Positions 55,776 to 64,000 of a stretch of 64,000 nt of DNA are shown here, piece by piece (within the stretch, counting starts at the first letter, position 1; every line of letters starts with the position of its first letter). The notes below the pieces were generated by a model. That model ran no database searches and had not been told where the DNA came from. It saw nothing but the letters and a program-made list of their open reading frames with translations. A program made the position numbers and the translations under genes. Origin of the DNA: Aliiroseovarius lamellibrachiae (GTDB lineage: Bacteria > Pseudomonadota > Alphaproteobacteria > Rhodobacterales > Rhodobacteraceae); the NCBI RefSeq assembly GCF_018599245.1, contig NZ_JAHEVJ010000002.1:372001-436000 (forward strand), written 5' to 3'.

Positions 55776-56741
55776 CTAACGGCTGGAAATAAAGTTCCGC
55801 GCGCCCAGCAGGCCAAAGTTTGGGTTTTGGTAAAGGTAAACCGGGAACTCCGCGCGCCATGCACTGTGCCGTCCCCCCGCGTTGAAGGCTTGCAGGAATT
55901 TATCATCAAAGAGCCAAGGATTGGACAGGGCCACGCCACCGGTGATAAAGACGCCACCTTTTGCATCAATCACCAAGCCCAAATCGCCCGCGATCATCCC
56001 GAGATACTTTTGAAAAAGGTCAATGGCTGTGAGCGCGCAGGGATCCGTGCCTTGCTGCGCCGCCATGAACACGTCTTCGGCCTCTAAGGTCAATTGCGGT
56101 TTGTTGTGCACCTTCGCGATGGCGCGGTAAAACCTTGGAATGCCTGTGCCGGACAGGATGGCCTCGGCCTCAATCGCGATGCCGGATCCGATCTGAACCT
56201 CTGGCCAAATCTCAATGAGGGCTTGGAAATACGCCAGTTCTTGCGCCGATTGCGGGGACAGGGTGACGTGGCCGCCTTCACCGCGCACCACGTTGGGTTG
56301 CCCGTTGGCCCAGACCAGCGATCCAACGCCCAACCCGGTGCCAGGACCAATGATCAACCGCGGGCCCATTGGAATGTCCTGCCCGCCCTGAAGGGGGGTG
56401 ACATCCGCCGGGGTTACCGTGGAAAGGGACCAGGCCGCCGCTTCGAAATCATTCAAAATCGTGACGTTGTCTGTGCCTGACGCCAAGGCCAAGTCAGCCT
56501 CTGAAAACCGTTGTTTTTTGGCATTGGTCAGCTCAACCTCGCCATCCTTCACGACGCCCGCCGCGGCCACCACAACCCCGGCCGGGGGCGTGGTGTGCTG
56601 GGCGACGAAAGCCTGACACGCAGCGGGCACCGAGACCTCACCTTTGCTGCCAAAACTTTGCTGGTCAATGATGGATCCCGCGTTTGAAATCGCGGCAAGG
56701 CGCATATTTGTGCCCCCGACATCTGCCACCAAGTTCCACAT
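55776..56741 (-). CDS. glk: Glucokinase
   Basis: A 321-residue ATP-dependent glucokinase of the bacterial Glk type (ROK-less). It shows NLVADVGGTNMRLAAI (phosphate loop), ILNDFEAAAWSL, IGPGTGLGVGSLVW and GEGGHVTLSP (substrate-binding Glu-Gly-Gly-His), and FITGGVALSNPWLF. The start at 56741 (MWNLVADVGG) fits; an upstream in-frame start at 56900 would overlap the ABC ATPase gene. It is the last gene of the leftward sugar-ABC operon, so it phosphorylates the imported sugar. Confidence 0.95.
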   Translation of the reverse strand: MWNLVADVGGTNMRLAAISNAGSIIDQQSFGSKGEVSVPAACQAFVAQHTTPPAGVVVAAAGVVKDGEVELTNAKKQRFSEADLALASGTDNVTILNDFEAAAWSLSTVTPADVTPLQGGQDIPMGPRLIIGPGTGLGVGSLVWANGQPNVVRGEGGHVTLSPQSAQELAYFQALIEIWPEVQIGSGIAIEAEAILSGTGIPRFYRAIAKVHNKPQLTLEAEDVFMAAQQGTDPCALTAIDLFQKYLGMIAGDLGLVIDAKGGVFITGGVALSNPWLFDDKFLQAFNAGGRHSAWRAEFPVYLYQNPNFGLLGARNFISSR

Positions 56742-56793
56742 CTTCAGATCCTTAAACAGAGCGCCGGGCGCACATATTTCATGCTGCGAAAGC

Positions 56794-57912
56794 TTACCCC
56801 AGACGCATTTCCGTTTCCGGATCAAACAGGCTGGCGCGCGACATGTCGACCGCAAACTCCATCGTACCTTCGATGATCTGCGCATAACCAGAGCTGACAC
56901 GGGCCATCACCTCTTTGCCATTCCAGTTCAGCACACAAAGCGTGTCTGCCCCGGTGGCCTCGGTCACATCAATATCGCTGGCAAAGCTTTGTGTGGTGTT
57001 TCCCGTGCTGTGCCCCGATTGTGTGATCGCCTCTGGGCGCAGCCCCACGACAATTTCGCGCCCAACATGACCTGAAAGGTCGGTGGGGTGATCCGAGAGG
57101 TCCAGAAGCACCGGCTGATCCCCACCGTTGGCGCGCACAGAAATCTCAGCGCCATAGCCTGTGTCGGTGCGTGTGACCGTTGAGGATATGAAGTTCATGG
57201 GGGGGGACCCCACCAGACCTGCGACAAACATATTGACCGGTTGGTCATAGATTTCCGCCGGGCTCGCCAGTTGTTGCACTTCGCCATCTTTCAGGATTGC
57301 AATTCGATCTGCCAGCGTCAACGCCTCGATCTGATCGTGGGTCACGTAAACCATTGTGGCGTTCAGGCGTTTATGTAACCGCTTGATTTCAGTCCGCATT
57401 TCAAGGCGCAACTTGGCATCAAGGTTTGAGAGAGGTTCGTCAAACAAGAACACTTCGGGACGGCGCACCAAGGCCCGCCCCATGGCAACCCGCTGGCGCT
57501 GACCGCCTGACAGTTGCGAGGGTTTTCGGTCCAAAAGGTGGTCCATTTGCAGCATCTTTGCCACTTCCAGCACCGCCACTTCGCGCTCTGCTTTTGGAAC
57601 ACCGCGCATTTCCAAACCAAACGAGATGTTCCGCCCGACGGTCATATTTGGGTAAAGCGCATAGGATTGAAACACCATTGCGATGTCGCGATCTTTGGGG
57701 TGCACATCGTTGATCAGACGGTCGCCGATCATAATCTCACCCTCGGTCACGGTTTCCAGACCCGCGATCATATTAAGCAGCGTGGATTTCCCACAGCCAG
57801 AGGCACCAAGCAGCACCAGAAACTCGCCGTCCTGCAGGTCGATATCGACGCCTTTCAGGACCTCAACCGAGCCATAGCGTTTGACGGCATTTTTGATTGT
57901 CAGAGAAGCCAT
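56794..57912 (-). CDS. Sugar ABC transporter ATP-binding protein (UgpC/MsmX type)
   Basis: A 372-residue CUT1-type ATPase. Walker A is LGASGCGKSTLLN (35-47), the signature LSGGQRQRVAMGRAL, Walker B EVFLFDEPLSNLD, and the H-loop YVTHDQ. Two C-terminal OB-fold (TOBE) regions from about 240 on are typical of MalK/UgpC regulators. It energises the two permeases encoded directly upstream (gap of 4 bases). Confidence 0.96.
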   Translation of the reverse strand: MASLTIKNAVKRYGSVEVLKGVDIDLQDGEFLVLLGASGCGKSTLLNMIAGLETVTEGEIMIGDRLINDVHPKDRDIAMVFQSYALYPNMTVGRNISFGLEMRGVPKAEREVAVLEVAKMLQMDHLLDRKPSQLSGGQRQRVAMGRALVRRPEVFLFDEPLSNLDAKLRLEMRTEIKRLHKRLNATMVYVTHDQIEALTLADRIAILKDGEVQQLASPAEIYDQPVNMFVAGLVGSPPMNFISSTVTRTDTGYGAEISVRANGGDQPVLLDLSDHPTDLSGHVGREIVVGLRPEAITQSGHSTGNTTQSFASDIDVTEATGADTLCVLNWNGKEVMARVSSGYAQIIEGTMEFAVDMSRASLFDPETEMRLG

Positions 57913-57916
57913 GTTC

Positions 57917-58804
57917 TTATCCTTTGACAGAGCCAGCGGTCAGTCCGCGCACAAAATAGCGGCCCGCGACGATATAGACGAAAATTGTGGGGGCGGCGGT
58001 GATCAGGGCGGCTGCCATGTCCACGTTATACTGTTTGACGCCCGTTGTGGTGTTCACCAGATTGTTCATCGCAACCATGATCGGTTGCGCACCACCGGTG
58101 GTAAAACTGGCGCCAAACAGAAAGTCATTCCAGATTTGGGTGAATTGCCAGATCACCGACACCACGATGATTGGGGGGGAGAGCGGCAAGATGATGCGCC
58201 GAAAGATCGTAAAGAACCCCGCGCCATCAATGGTGGCCGCCCGGACCAGCTCGTCCGGAATGGTGACATAATAGTTGCGGAAAAACAGCGTGGTAAAGGC
58301 CAGCCCGTAAACCGAATGCACCAAGATCAACCCATAGACGGTATTGGTGATGCCAATGATCCCCAGCGTTTGCGCCATCGGTAGGATGACCACCTGAAAG
58401 GGGACAAAACAACCAAACAAGATCAGAGCAAAGACCATGTTGGCGCCTTTGAACTGCCATTTTGTCAGGGCATAGCCGGTCAGCGCACCCAGCAGGGTGG
58501 ACAGGGTCACAGCGGGGATCGCCATCTTGACCGAGTTCCAGAAGTAAGGCTCAAGCCCATTACATGTCACGCCGATACAGGCCTCGGACCAGGCGTGTTT
58601 CCATGCCCAGAAGTTCAACTCATGGGGCAGGGACAACAAGGACCCGCCACGGATTTCTTCAAGCTCTTTCAACGAGGTGCCAACCACCACGTAAGCGGGC
58701 AAAAGGAACCAGATCGCAAAGACGATCAAAACCGCCCAGAGGAGCAGCCGCATCCAGACCGCTGATCGCGTCTGGGCGGGTACAAAAGTGGTCTGTTCAG
58801 ACAT
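57917..58804 (-). CDS. Sugar ABC transporter permease 2 (MalG-like)
   Basis: A 295-residue inner-membrane permease with about six helices and the EAA coupling loop (VRAATIDGAGFFTIFRRIILPLS, residues about 195-217). It has the long N-terminal region and a periplasmic loop with two Cys (EACIGVTCNGLE). Start at 58804 (MSEQTTFVPAQ); it overlaps permease 1 by 8 bases. Works with permease 1 as a heterodimer. Confidence 0.94.
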   Translation of the reverse strand: MSEQTTFVPAQTRSAVWMRLLLWAVLIVFAIWFLLPAYVVVGTSLKELEEIRGGSLLSLPHELNFWAWKHAWSEACIGVTCNGLEPYFWNSVKMAIPAVTLSTLLGALTGYALTKWQFKGANMVFALILFGCFVPFQVVILPMAQTLGIIGITNTVYGLILVHSVYGLAFTTLFFRNYYVTIPDELVRAATIDGAGFFTIFRRIILPLSPPIIVVSVIWQFTQIWNDFLFGASFTTGGAQPIMVAMNNLVNTTTGVKQYNVDMAAALITAAPTIFVYIVAGRYFVRGLTAGSVKG

Positions 58805-59693
58805 GTTTCTTCCCCCGCAGTTCGGAATAAAGATAAGGCACCATGATCGCGGCAACGGTGGCCAACATGACCATGGCAGAGGCGGCACCAACGCCGATTT
58901 CATTCCGGCGGAAGGTCATTTCATACATGAAGTTCGCCGGCAGCGTTGAGGCATAGCCCGGGCCACCCCCTGTGAGTGCGACAACAAGGTCGAAGCTCTT
59001 GATCGCGAGATGGGCAAGGATGACAACCGCGCTCATGAACACAGGGCGCATCGACGGCAGGATGATCCGGATATAGATCCGCCAGGGCGACGCGCCATCC
59101 AGGCTGGCGGCTTTGATAATGTCCTGATCCACGCTGCGAAGCGCAGACAGAAACAACGCCATCACAAACCCGGCGCTTTGCCAGACGGCGGCCATGACAA
59201 GGGCATAAACCGCCATGGTTTCCGAGTTGGTCCAGCCGAAAGAAAAGCTTTCCCATCCCCAGCCGCGCACCACAGTTTCAAGACCCAGCGAGGGGTTCAT
59301 GATCCATTTCCACGCGGTCCCCGTGATGATGAATGAGATCGCCATTGGGTAAAGGTAAATCGTGCGGATGAATCCCTCGGCACGGATTTTTTGATCGAGC
59401 AGAATGGCCAGCAAACAGCCGATGACAATTGCGGCGAAAATGAACAGAAAGCCGAAGACAAACAGGTTTTCCAAGGCGACCGACCAGCGGTCCATCTGGA
59501 AAAGCCGCTCGTATGGGCGAAATCCGATCAGGTTATAGTTGGGCAACATCTTGGATTTGGTCAACGAGATGTAACCGGTCCAAATGATGAATCCATAAAC
59601 GAAAAACAGGATTGCGGCGAAGCTTGGGGCCACGACAATTTGTGGCAGCGCGCGGGCAATTCTATCGGTCAGTTTTAGGGGGGGGCGGGTCAC
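58797..59693 (-). CDS. Sugar ABC transporter permease 1 (MalF-like)
   Basis: A 298-residue permease with six helices and the EAA loop IKAASLDGASPWRIYIRIILPSM around residues 190-212. The start is GTG at 59693 with GGAGGAG eight bases upstream; no ATG is near. It stands after the binding protein gene, separated by an 11-bp hairpin. Confidence 0.94.
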   Translation of the reverse strand: MTRPPLKLTDRIARALPQIVVAPSFAAILFFVYGFIIWTGYISLTKSKMLPNYNLIGFRPYERLFQMDRWSVALENLFVFGFLFIFAAIVIGCLLAILLDQKIRAEGFIRTIYLYPMAISFIITGTAWKWIMNPSLGLETVVRGWGWESFSFGWTNSETMAVYALVMAAVWQSAGFVMALFLSALRSVDQDIIKAASLDGASPWRIYIRIILPSMRPVFMSAVVILAHLAIKSFDLVVALTGGGPGYASTLPANFMYEMTFRRNEIGVGAASAMVMLATVAAIMVPYLYSELRGKKHV

Positions 59694-59754
59694 GATGTGA
59701 ACTCCTCCTGGTGATCAGGGCGGGCAAACAGGGGCTTGCGTGTGGCAAACAATT

Positions 59755-59786
59755 GACCGTGGCCCACCATATCGCGGGCCACGGTC
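59755..59786 (-). other. Hairpin between binding-protein gene and permease genes
   Basis: GACCGTGGCCC and GGGCCACGGTC form a perfect 11-bp stem with a 10-nt loop, 12 bases after the binding-protein stop. No T-run; such hairpins in ABC operons commonly raise the amount of binding-protein mRNA relative to the permeases. Confidence 0.7.
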
Positions 59787-59798
59787 TTGGGAGAAAGG

Positions 59799-61055
59799 TT
59801 ACTGAGCCAGTTTGATGGCGTCGACCAGTTTGCTTACAGCTTCTTCTGAGGACATGTCCGAATTGAAGTGGGCGGTTGCCACGTCAATAAAGGCACCACG
59901 CACGGCGCCAGACTGGGCAATCTCATGCGCCATGGAGCCCAAAAGCGTGCCACCTTCGGCAGCGGACACCATGTCGTCCATGGATTTGATGGCGCAATCG
60001 TCAAACTTGCCGCGCGGAACGTCTGTGCGCGCAGGGATCGAACCTTTGAGAAGGTTGAAGGTCTCTTGGAACTCTGTGCCCAAGATCAGTTCAGCCAACA
60101 GGGCCTGTCCCTGTTTGTTGTCTTCGCCGGACACTTCAAACATCGCAAAGCTGTCAGAGTTCAAAAGGTAACCGTTTTCAGATGGGGTTGAGGCGCAGAT
60201 GTAATCTTTGCCCGGCACCTTGCCAGCGGCGGCAAACTCGCCTTTTGCCCAATCCCCCATGATTTGCATCGCAGCTTCGCCGCGCATCACCATTGCGGTG
60301 GCGAGGTTCCAGTCGCGGCCCGGGAAATCGGGGTCCACATAACCGCGCATTTTGCGCATCTGGTCAAAGACTTTGACCATTGTGTCTGATCCCAAAGCGT
60401 CCATGTCCAGATCAACCAGCGCTTTGCGATAGAAGTCTACACCGCCAATGCCAAGCACAACGGTTTCAAACACGGTTGCGTCCTGCCAAGGCTGACCGCC
60501 ATGGGCCAGTGGAATGATGCCAGCCGCCAAGAGCTTGTCGGCGGTTGCGTTGAATTCGTCCCAAGTTGTGGGAACTGTTGCGCCGACTTTCGCCAGAACT
60601 TCTGGGTTGGCCCAGATCCAGTCCACGCGGTGTACGTTCACCGGAACCGCAACATAGTTGCCTTCGTATTTCACGATGTCCTGAATGGCGGCGGGCAGAA
60701 CCGCGTCCCAGTTTTGGGCGCTTGCCACACTGGACAGATCCGCCAAAGCGCCTGCCTCGGCCCATTCCTGAATGTTTGGACCTTTGATTTGAACGGCAGC
60801 GGGTGGGTCACCTGCCAAAACGCGTGCACGCAGCACGGCGGCCTGGGCGTCACCGCCGCCGCCTGCAACGGGGGCATCAACCCATTCACCGCCACGCGCG
60901 GCAAAAGCTTCTTGCAGGGATTTGACCGCTGCGGCCTCACCACCAGATGTCCAATAGTGTAAAACCTCTGCCTTTGGATTTGCCAGCGACGGTGTGGCCA
61001 TAAAGGTGGCGGAAAGCGCAAGGGCGCTGACGAGCGAAAGTGAAATCGTTTTCAT
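59799..61055 (-). CDS. Glucose/mannose-type ABC transporter substrate-binding protein
   Basis: A 418-residue periplasmic binding protein of solute-binding family 1. It has a signal peptide (MKTISLSLVSALALSATFMATPSLA). The mature start VLHYWTSGGEAAAVKSLQEAF, the HGGQPWQDATVFE segment and MQIMGDWAKGEF resemble the glucose-binding proteins of the Pseudomonas GtsA/Thermus type. Together with the adjacent glucokinase this makes glucose the likely substrate. First gene of the leftward operon. Confidence 0.92.
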   Translation of the reverse strand: MKTISLSLVSALALSATFMATPSLANPKAEVLHYWTSGGEAAAVKSLQEAFAARGGEWVDAPVAGGGGDAQAAVLRARVLAGDPPAAVQIKGPNIQEWAEAGALADLSSVASAQNWDAVLPAAIQDIVKYEGNYVAVPVNVHRVDWIWANPEVLAKVGATVPTTWDEFNATADKLLAAGIIPLAHGGQPWQDATVFETVVLGIGGVDFYRKALVDLDMDALGSDTMVKVFDQMRKMRGYVDPDFPGRDWNLATAMVMRGEAAMQIMGDWAKGEFAAAGKVPGKDYICASTPSENGYLLNSDSFAMFEVSGEDNKQGQALLAELILGTEFQETFNLLKGSIPARTDVPRGKFDDCAIKSMDDMVSAAEGGTLLGSMAHEIAQSGAVRGAFIDVATAHFNSDMSSEEAVSKLVDAIKLAQ

Positions 61056-61098
61056 GTGTTCCTCCCAGAATCAACAATCGGCAATTTGAAAGCCTACC

Positions 61099-61112
61099 TA
61101 AACGTACGTCTA
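61099..61112. promoter_or_regulatory. Palindrome around ACGTACGT upstream of the glucose ABC operon
   Basis: TAAACGTACGTCTA is symmetrical except for one base pair per side; the core ACGTACGT (61102-61109) is perfect. It lies about 44 bases before the binding-protein start in the divergent gap with the two-component system. Candidate operator, regulator unknown. Confidence 0.4.
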
Positions 61113-61252
61113 AAACCCGACACGCCAATCCGGTGAAATGTTGCGTTTTGTAACGAGGTTTGCTCAGTATCGGACAGCTCAGGGCAAGAATGCTAGTGTT
61201 GACTGTGGGTTGCCCGAAGAAACCGCCCTTGTTGAAATGAGGAATTGCACAT

Positions 61253-61954
61253 TTGTCCCGTGTTCACATCATCGAAGATGACACTGAAATCTCGACACTT
61301 TTGTCGACCTATTTAGAACGTCGCGATTATGAATGTCTGGTGTCAAACTCAGCCGAAGCGGCACAAAATCATCCGCCCGATGGTTTTGATTTGTTCATTG
61401 TGGACATTATGTTGCCGGGCATGGATGGGTTGGGGTTTTGTCGGTGGGTGCGCGAAACTTCGGACGTGCCATTGATCATCCTGTCTGCGGAAAAAGGGGA
61501 TGCAAAGCGGATCTATGGCATCGAGCTGGGGGCGGATGACTATTTGGAAAAACCCTTTAGCCCGCGTGAATTACTGGCGCGCATGAAGGCGCTTTTGCGG
61601 CGCAGTGGCGGCGGTGCGCGTCCGCGCAACAGCGGTAAAATCACCTTTGGGGGATGGCTTCTGGATCGTACAAATCAAAAGCTTCACAGCCCAAACAAGA
61701 TGCATGTCCCGCTTAGCTCAACGGAATATCAATTGATCGCAATGCTTGTGTCGGCCTCGCCCGATCCGGTCAGCCGGGATGACATTGGGCGAACAATTAT
61801 TGGTGTGGAACTGGGCCCAGAAGATCGCCGGGTGGATATCTTGATCAGTCGGTTGCGGAAAAAAATGGTTGGAATGGACCGGAATGCAGACTTTATCAGA
61901 ACCGTCCGAAATCGCGGGTATCAGTTTTGCGCTGATATGGACGAGCTGGATTGA
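61253..61954 (+). CDS. OmpR-family response regulator
   Basis: A 233-residue regulator. Receiver domain with acidic pair IIEDD (8-10), phospho-Asp D51 in FIVDIMLPGMDG, and the Lys of YLEKPFSP. The winged-helix output domain (about 130-228) ends in RTVRNRGYQF. Start is TTG 61253, with GAGGA nine bases upstream; no in-frame ATG is available. Followed four bases later by its sensor kinase. Divergent from the glucose ABC operon, recalling GltR-GtrS in pseudomonads. Confidence 0.93.
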   Translation: MSRVHIIEDDTEISTLLSTYLERRDYECLVSNSAEAAQNHPPDGFDLFIVDIMLPGMDGLGFCRWVRETSDVPLIILSAEKGDAKRIYGIELGADDYLEKPFSPRELLARMKALLRRSGGGARPRNSGKITFGGWLLDRTNQKLHSPNKMHVPLSSTEYQLIAMLVSASPDPVSRDDIGRTIIGVELGPEDRRVDILISRLRKKMVGMDRNADFIRTVRNRGYQFCADMDELD

Positions 61955-61957
61955 CGG

Positions 61958-63427
61958 ATGACAGCAGTTTTTTATCGTCTATTGCATACACTGCCTGCAT
62001 CGCTTTCCCAACGCCTGCCGATGCTTGTCGTGGCTGCCTATCTGTTTGGCACAGTGATCACCGCATGGACGGTGCAAAGCCTTTACCAACGCAGCAACGC
62101 CTTGGCCGTGGCCGAAACCTCGGGCGAGATTTTGCATCAAATCATCCGGCGGGGTACGTTGCTGGAAGAACCCGATGTCATTGAATATCGTACCGGCCCC
62201 TTTGAGGTGCGCCAGACAGAGGGGTTGCCAAGGGCGCTCTCCGCGCAATCCATCCCCTTGATACTGGAGCTGGATGGCGACCGGTATCGGGCTGCAATCT
62301 CCTTTTCTGCGCGACCGCAACTGCCCGAAGCGCTGCGCGCGAGCCAGCGTGATCAATCGGCCACCGCCCGCCTGTCTGAACTTGCTCGCGGCATCGCACG
62401 GCAAGACCAATCGGCACAGCTGACCATCTTCTTACCCTCTGGTGAGGTGTTGAGCATCAAAGCCCCAAGCGTGTGGCGCGACCGTCTGGGGCAAACGCGA
62501 AGCGTCTTGATTGGTCTCGCCATTTTCGCCATCGGACTTTCCGTGATTATCCCCCTGTCAACCAATCTGGCAGGGCCGTTCCAGCGCTTGGCAGAACGGG
62601 GTCGAACGCCCGAAAACCTTGGCGAATTGGCATCGACCGAAGCGGTGCTGATTGCGGACCGGATGCGACGCCTGAATGAACGGTTTCAGCTTGAACAAGA
62701 TCGCAAAACTCGTGGGTTGGCGGCGATCTCTCATGATCTCCGAACCCCGGCCACCCGAATGCGTTTGCGCACAGAGCTGCTTGAGGATGACGCCGTGCGC
62801 GGCCGGTTTGAGGCGGATTTGGATGAAATCACCAACATCGTGGACGGCGCGCTGGACCTGCTCAGCATTCGTGAACTGCCCGAAGAAACCTATCGCTTTT
62901 CTTTGGTTGCGCTGCTTGAAAGCCTTATCAACGATTACCGCGACGTGGGCAAACGGGTGAATTTTACAAACCCTGAAGAGATAGATCTGAATTCGGCCTC
63001 GTCGATCTTCGCCACCTCCGAACATGTGGTGGTGAAAGGAGGCGCGGAATGCATCATGGAAGGTCAGCCTGATAAATTGCGCCGGGCATTTTCCAACCTG
63101 ATCGACAACGCTTTGAAATACGGCGATCGCGCCTGTGTCGAAGTGCGGCCAAAATCGACAAATACACTAGAGGTGAGCATTCATGATTTTGGTCCTGGTA
63201 TTGAACCCGACCAGATCGATCGGATGCTTTTGCCGTTTGTTCGCGGGCATGTTTCCCAAACCCAACGCGGCATCGGGCTTGGCCTGTCGATTGCGTCAGA
63301 AATCATCGAATTGCATGGCGGGTCATTAAGTTTCGCCAATGCGGATCCGGGTTTGATTGTGACGGCCACTGTTTCGCGCGACGGCGGGGGCCCCGCGTCC
63401 AGCCCTCCTGCGCGCTCTGATCGTTGA
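61958..63427 (+). CDS. Sensor histidine kinase
   Basis: A 489-residue membrane kinase. Two membrane helices (about 21-41 and 182-203) flank a periplasmic domain of about 140 residues without recognised fold. HAMP follows, then the HisKA domain with phospho-His H259 (AAISHDLRTPATRMRL). The ATPase domain has the N-box NLIDNALKYG, the G1-box DFGPGI, and the G2-box GIGLGLS. It phosphorylates the adjacent OmpR-type regulator. A role in sensing sugar or sugar-binding protein is inferred only from position. Confidence 0.93.
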   Translation: MTAVFYRLLHTLPASLSQRLPMLVVAAYLFGTVITAWTVQSLYQRSNALAVAETSGEILHQIIRRGTLLEEPDVIEYRTGPFEVRQTEGLPRALSAQSIPLILELDGDRYRAAISFSARPQLPEALRASQRDQSATARLSELARGIARQDQSAQLTIFLPSGEVLSIKAPSVWRDRLGQTRSVLIGLAIFAIGLSVIIPLSTNLAGPFQRLAERGRTPENLGELASTEAVLIADRMRRLNERFQLEQDRKTRGLAAISHDLRTPATRMRLRTELLEDDAVRGRFEADLDEITNIVDGALDLLSIRELPEETYRFSLVALLESLINDYRDVGKRVNFTNPEEIDLNSASSIFATSEHVVVKGGAECIMEGQPDKLRRAFSNLIDNALKYGDRACVEVRPKSTNTLEVSIHDFGPGIEPDQIDRMLLPFVRGHVSQTQRGIGLGLSIASEIIELHGGSLSFANADPGLIVTATVSRDGGGPASSPPARSDR

Positions 63428-63540
63428 AATCAGCCAAGACGAACCAGAGCTTGTCGAAATTGGACGTGTTTTCGTCCGAAATGAACATCGTCATTTTGAA
63501 GCAGATTCGGCTTTACTGTTGGTAACTGACAGGAGCCAAT

Positions 63541-64000
63541 ATGGGTTATTCAGGTCTGAGACTGATCAAAGAGGCGCTGACCGGCCATAAGGGCTGGGGG
63601 CCACAATGGCGTGATGCTTCCCCGCAAGACGCGTATGATTATGTGATCATCGGCGGGGGCGGGCACGGGCTGGCCACGGCCTATTATCTGGCGAAAGAGT
63701 TCGGCGGAGCGCGGATTGCGGTACTGGAAAAGGGCTGGATTGGCGGCGGGAATGTGGGGCGTAACACCACGATTATCCGGTCAAACTATCTGCTGGATGG
63801 TAATGAGCCGTTTTATGAGTTTTCGCTGAAACTTTGGGAAAACCTCGAACAGGATCTGAACTATAACGCGATGGTCAGCCAGCGCGGGATCCTGAACCTT
63901 GTGCATTCTGACGCGCAACGTGATGCGGCGCGCAGGCGCGGGAATGCGATGATCCTGAACGGATCTGACGCAGAGCTTTTGGGTGTGGACGGGGTGCGCA
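63541..64000 (+). CDS. Sarcosine oxidase beta subunit-like FAD protein (3' end outside window)
   Basis: The frame is open from ATG 63541 (AGGAG before it) to the right edge: 153 codons. It starts MGYSGLRLIKEALTGHKGW, then the FAD-binding YVIIGGGGHGLATAYYLAKE at about residues 34-53, and GGGNVGRNTTIIRSNYL, which is typical of the heterotetrameric sarcosine oxidase beta subunit. That enzyme oxidises sarcosine to glycine and formaldehyde equivalents. The remaining subunits would lie outside the window. Confidence 0.9.
   Translation, partial: MGYSGLRLIKEALTGHKGWGPQWRDASPQDAYDYVIIGGGGHGLATAYYLAKEFGGARIAVLEKGWIGGGNVGRNTTIIRSNYLLDGNEPFYEFSLKLWENLEQDLNYNAMVSQRGILNLVHSDAQRDAARRRGNAMILNGSDAELLGVDGVR

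Overview
The window looks like chromosomal core DNA of an aerobic alphaproteobacterium of the Rhodobacteraceae (Roseobacter clade). The evidence is the arrangement hemN-fnrL-usp-ccoNOQP-ccoGHIS, the succession sdhCDAB ... mch/malyl-CoA-type lyase ... mdh-sucCD-sucAB-lpd, ethylmalonyl-CoA-pathway enzymes, a FYDLN-acid protein, a TIGR01459-type HAD protein, and moderately high GC with strong GC3 bias. I see no rRNA, prophage, insertion sequence, integron, CRISPR array or recognisable defence island. One tRNA gene (Ala, anticodon GGC) is present.

Layout. 1-8.1 kb holds the end of a Tet-like MFS exporter, a small H-type lectin-domain protein, prs, an HCCA isomerase with an alpha/beta hydrolase, a leftward run ending in threonine aldolase (MaoC, ribF, Dabb, YcgN, ltaE), and a HAD protein. 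8.2-13 kb holds a divergent GlxA-type regulator and cysteine hydrolase, a manganese-type pyrophosphatase, a striking (CTAGAAAA)15 tandem array upstream of a DUF2161 PD-(D/E)XK-like gene, and a di-haem cytochrome c peroxidase behind a perfect FNR box. 13-17.5 kb holds CIRCE-groESL, a bactofilin-like membrane protein and a secreted lipase-like hydrolase. 17.5-29.2 kb is the microaerobic respiration island: hemN, fnrL, usp, ccoNOQP and ccoGHIS, with four further FNR-type boxes. 29.3-34.1 kb holds a LuxR-type regulator whose receiver lacks the phospho-aspartate, then tesA divergent from a LolD/FtsX-like ABC exporter.

34.2-53.4 kb is carbon metabolism: sdhCDAB with a ZIP transporter as fifth gene, a leftward cluster of CoA lyase/thioesterase, NnrU, DUF1737 and mesaconyl-CoA hydratase, then mdh, sucC-(small unknown gene)-sucD, sucAB and lpd. 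53.5-64 kb holds a GntR/FCD regulator, a YgjP-like metalloprotease, the FYDLN protein, tRNA-Ala, glucokinase with a glucose-type ABC transporter, a divergent two-component system, and the beginning of a sarcosine oxidase beta-type gene that runs off the window.

How it fits together. Two regulatory themes can be read from the DNA. First, FNR boxes (TTGAY-N4-RTCAA) stand before ccp, hemN/fnrL, usp, ccoN and ccoG, so oxygen limitation should switch on the high-affinity oxidase, its assembly factors, peroxide removal and anaerobic haem synthesis together. Second, a 10-bp palindrome, TGTGATCACA, occurs as an identically spaced pair (21 bp centre to centre) upstream of both the sdh and suc operons, and once directly in front of the GntR/FCD gene next to lpd. 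This points to an autoregulated local regulator of the TCA-cycle operons, and is the most informative observation in the window. All statements about regulation are inferences from sequence patterns.
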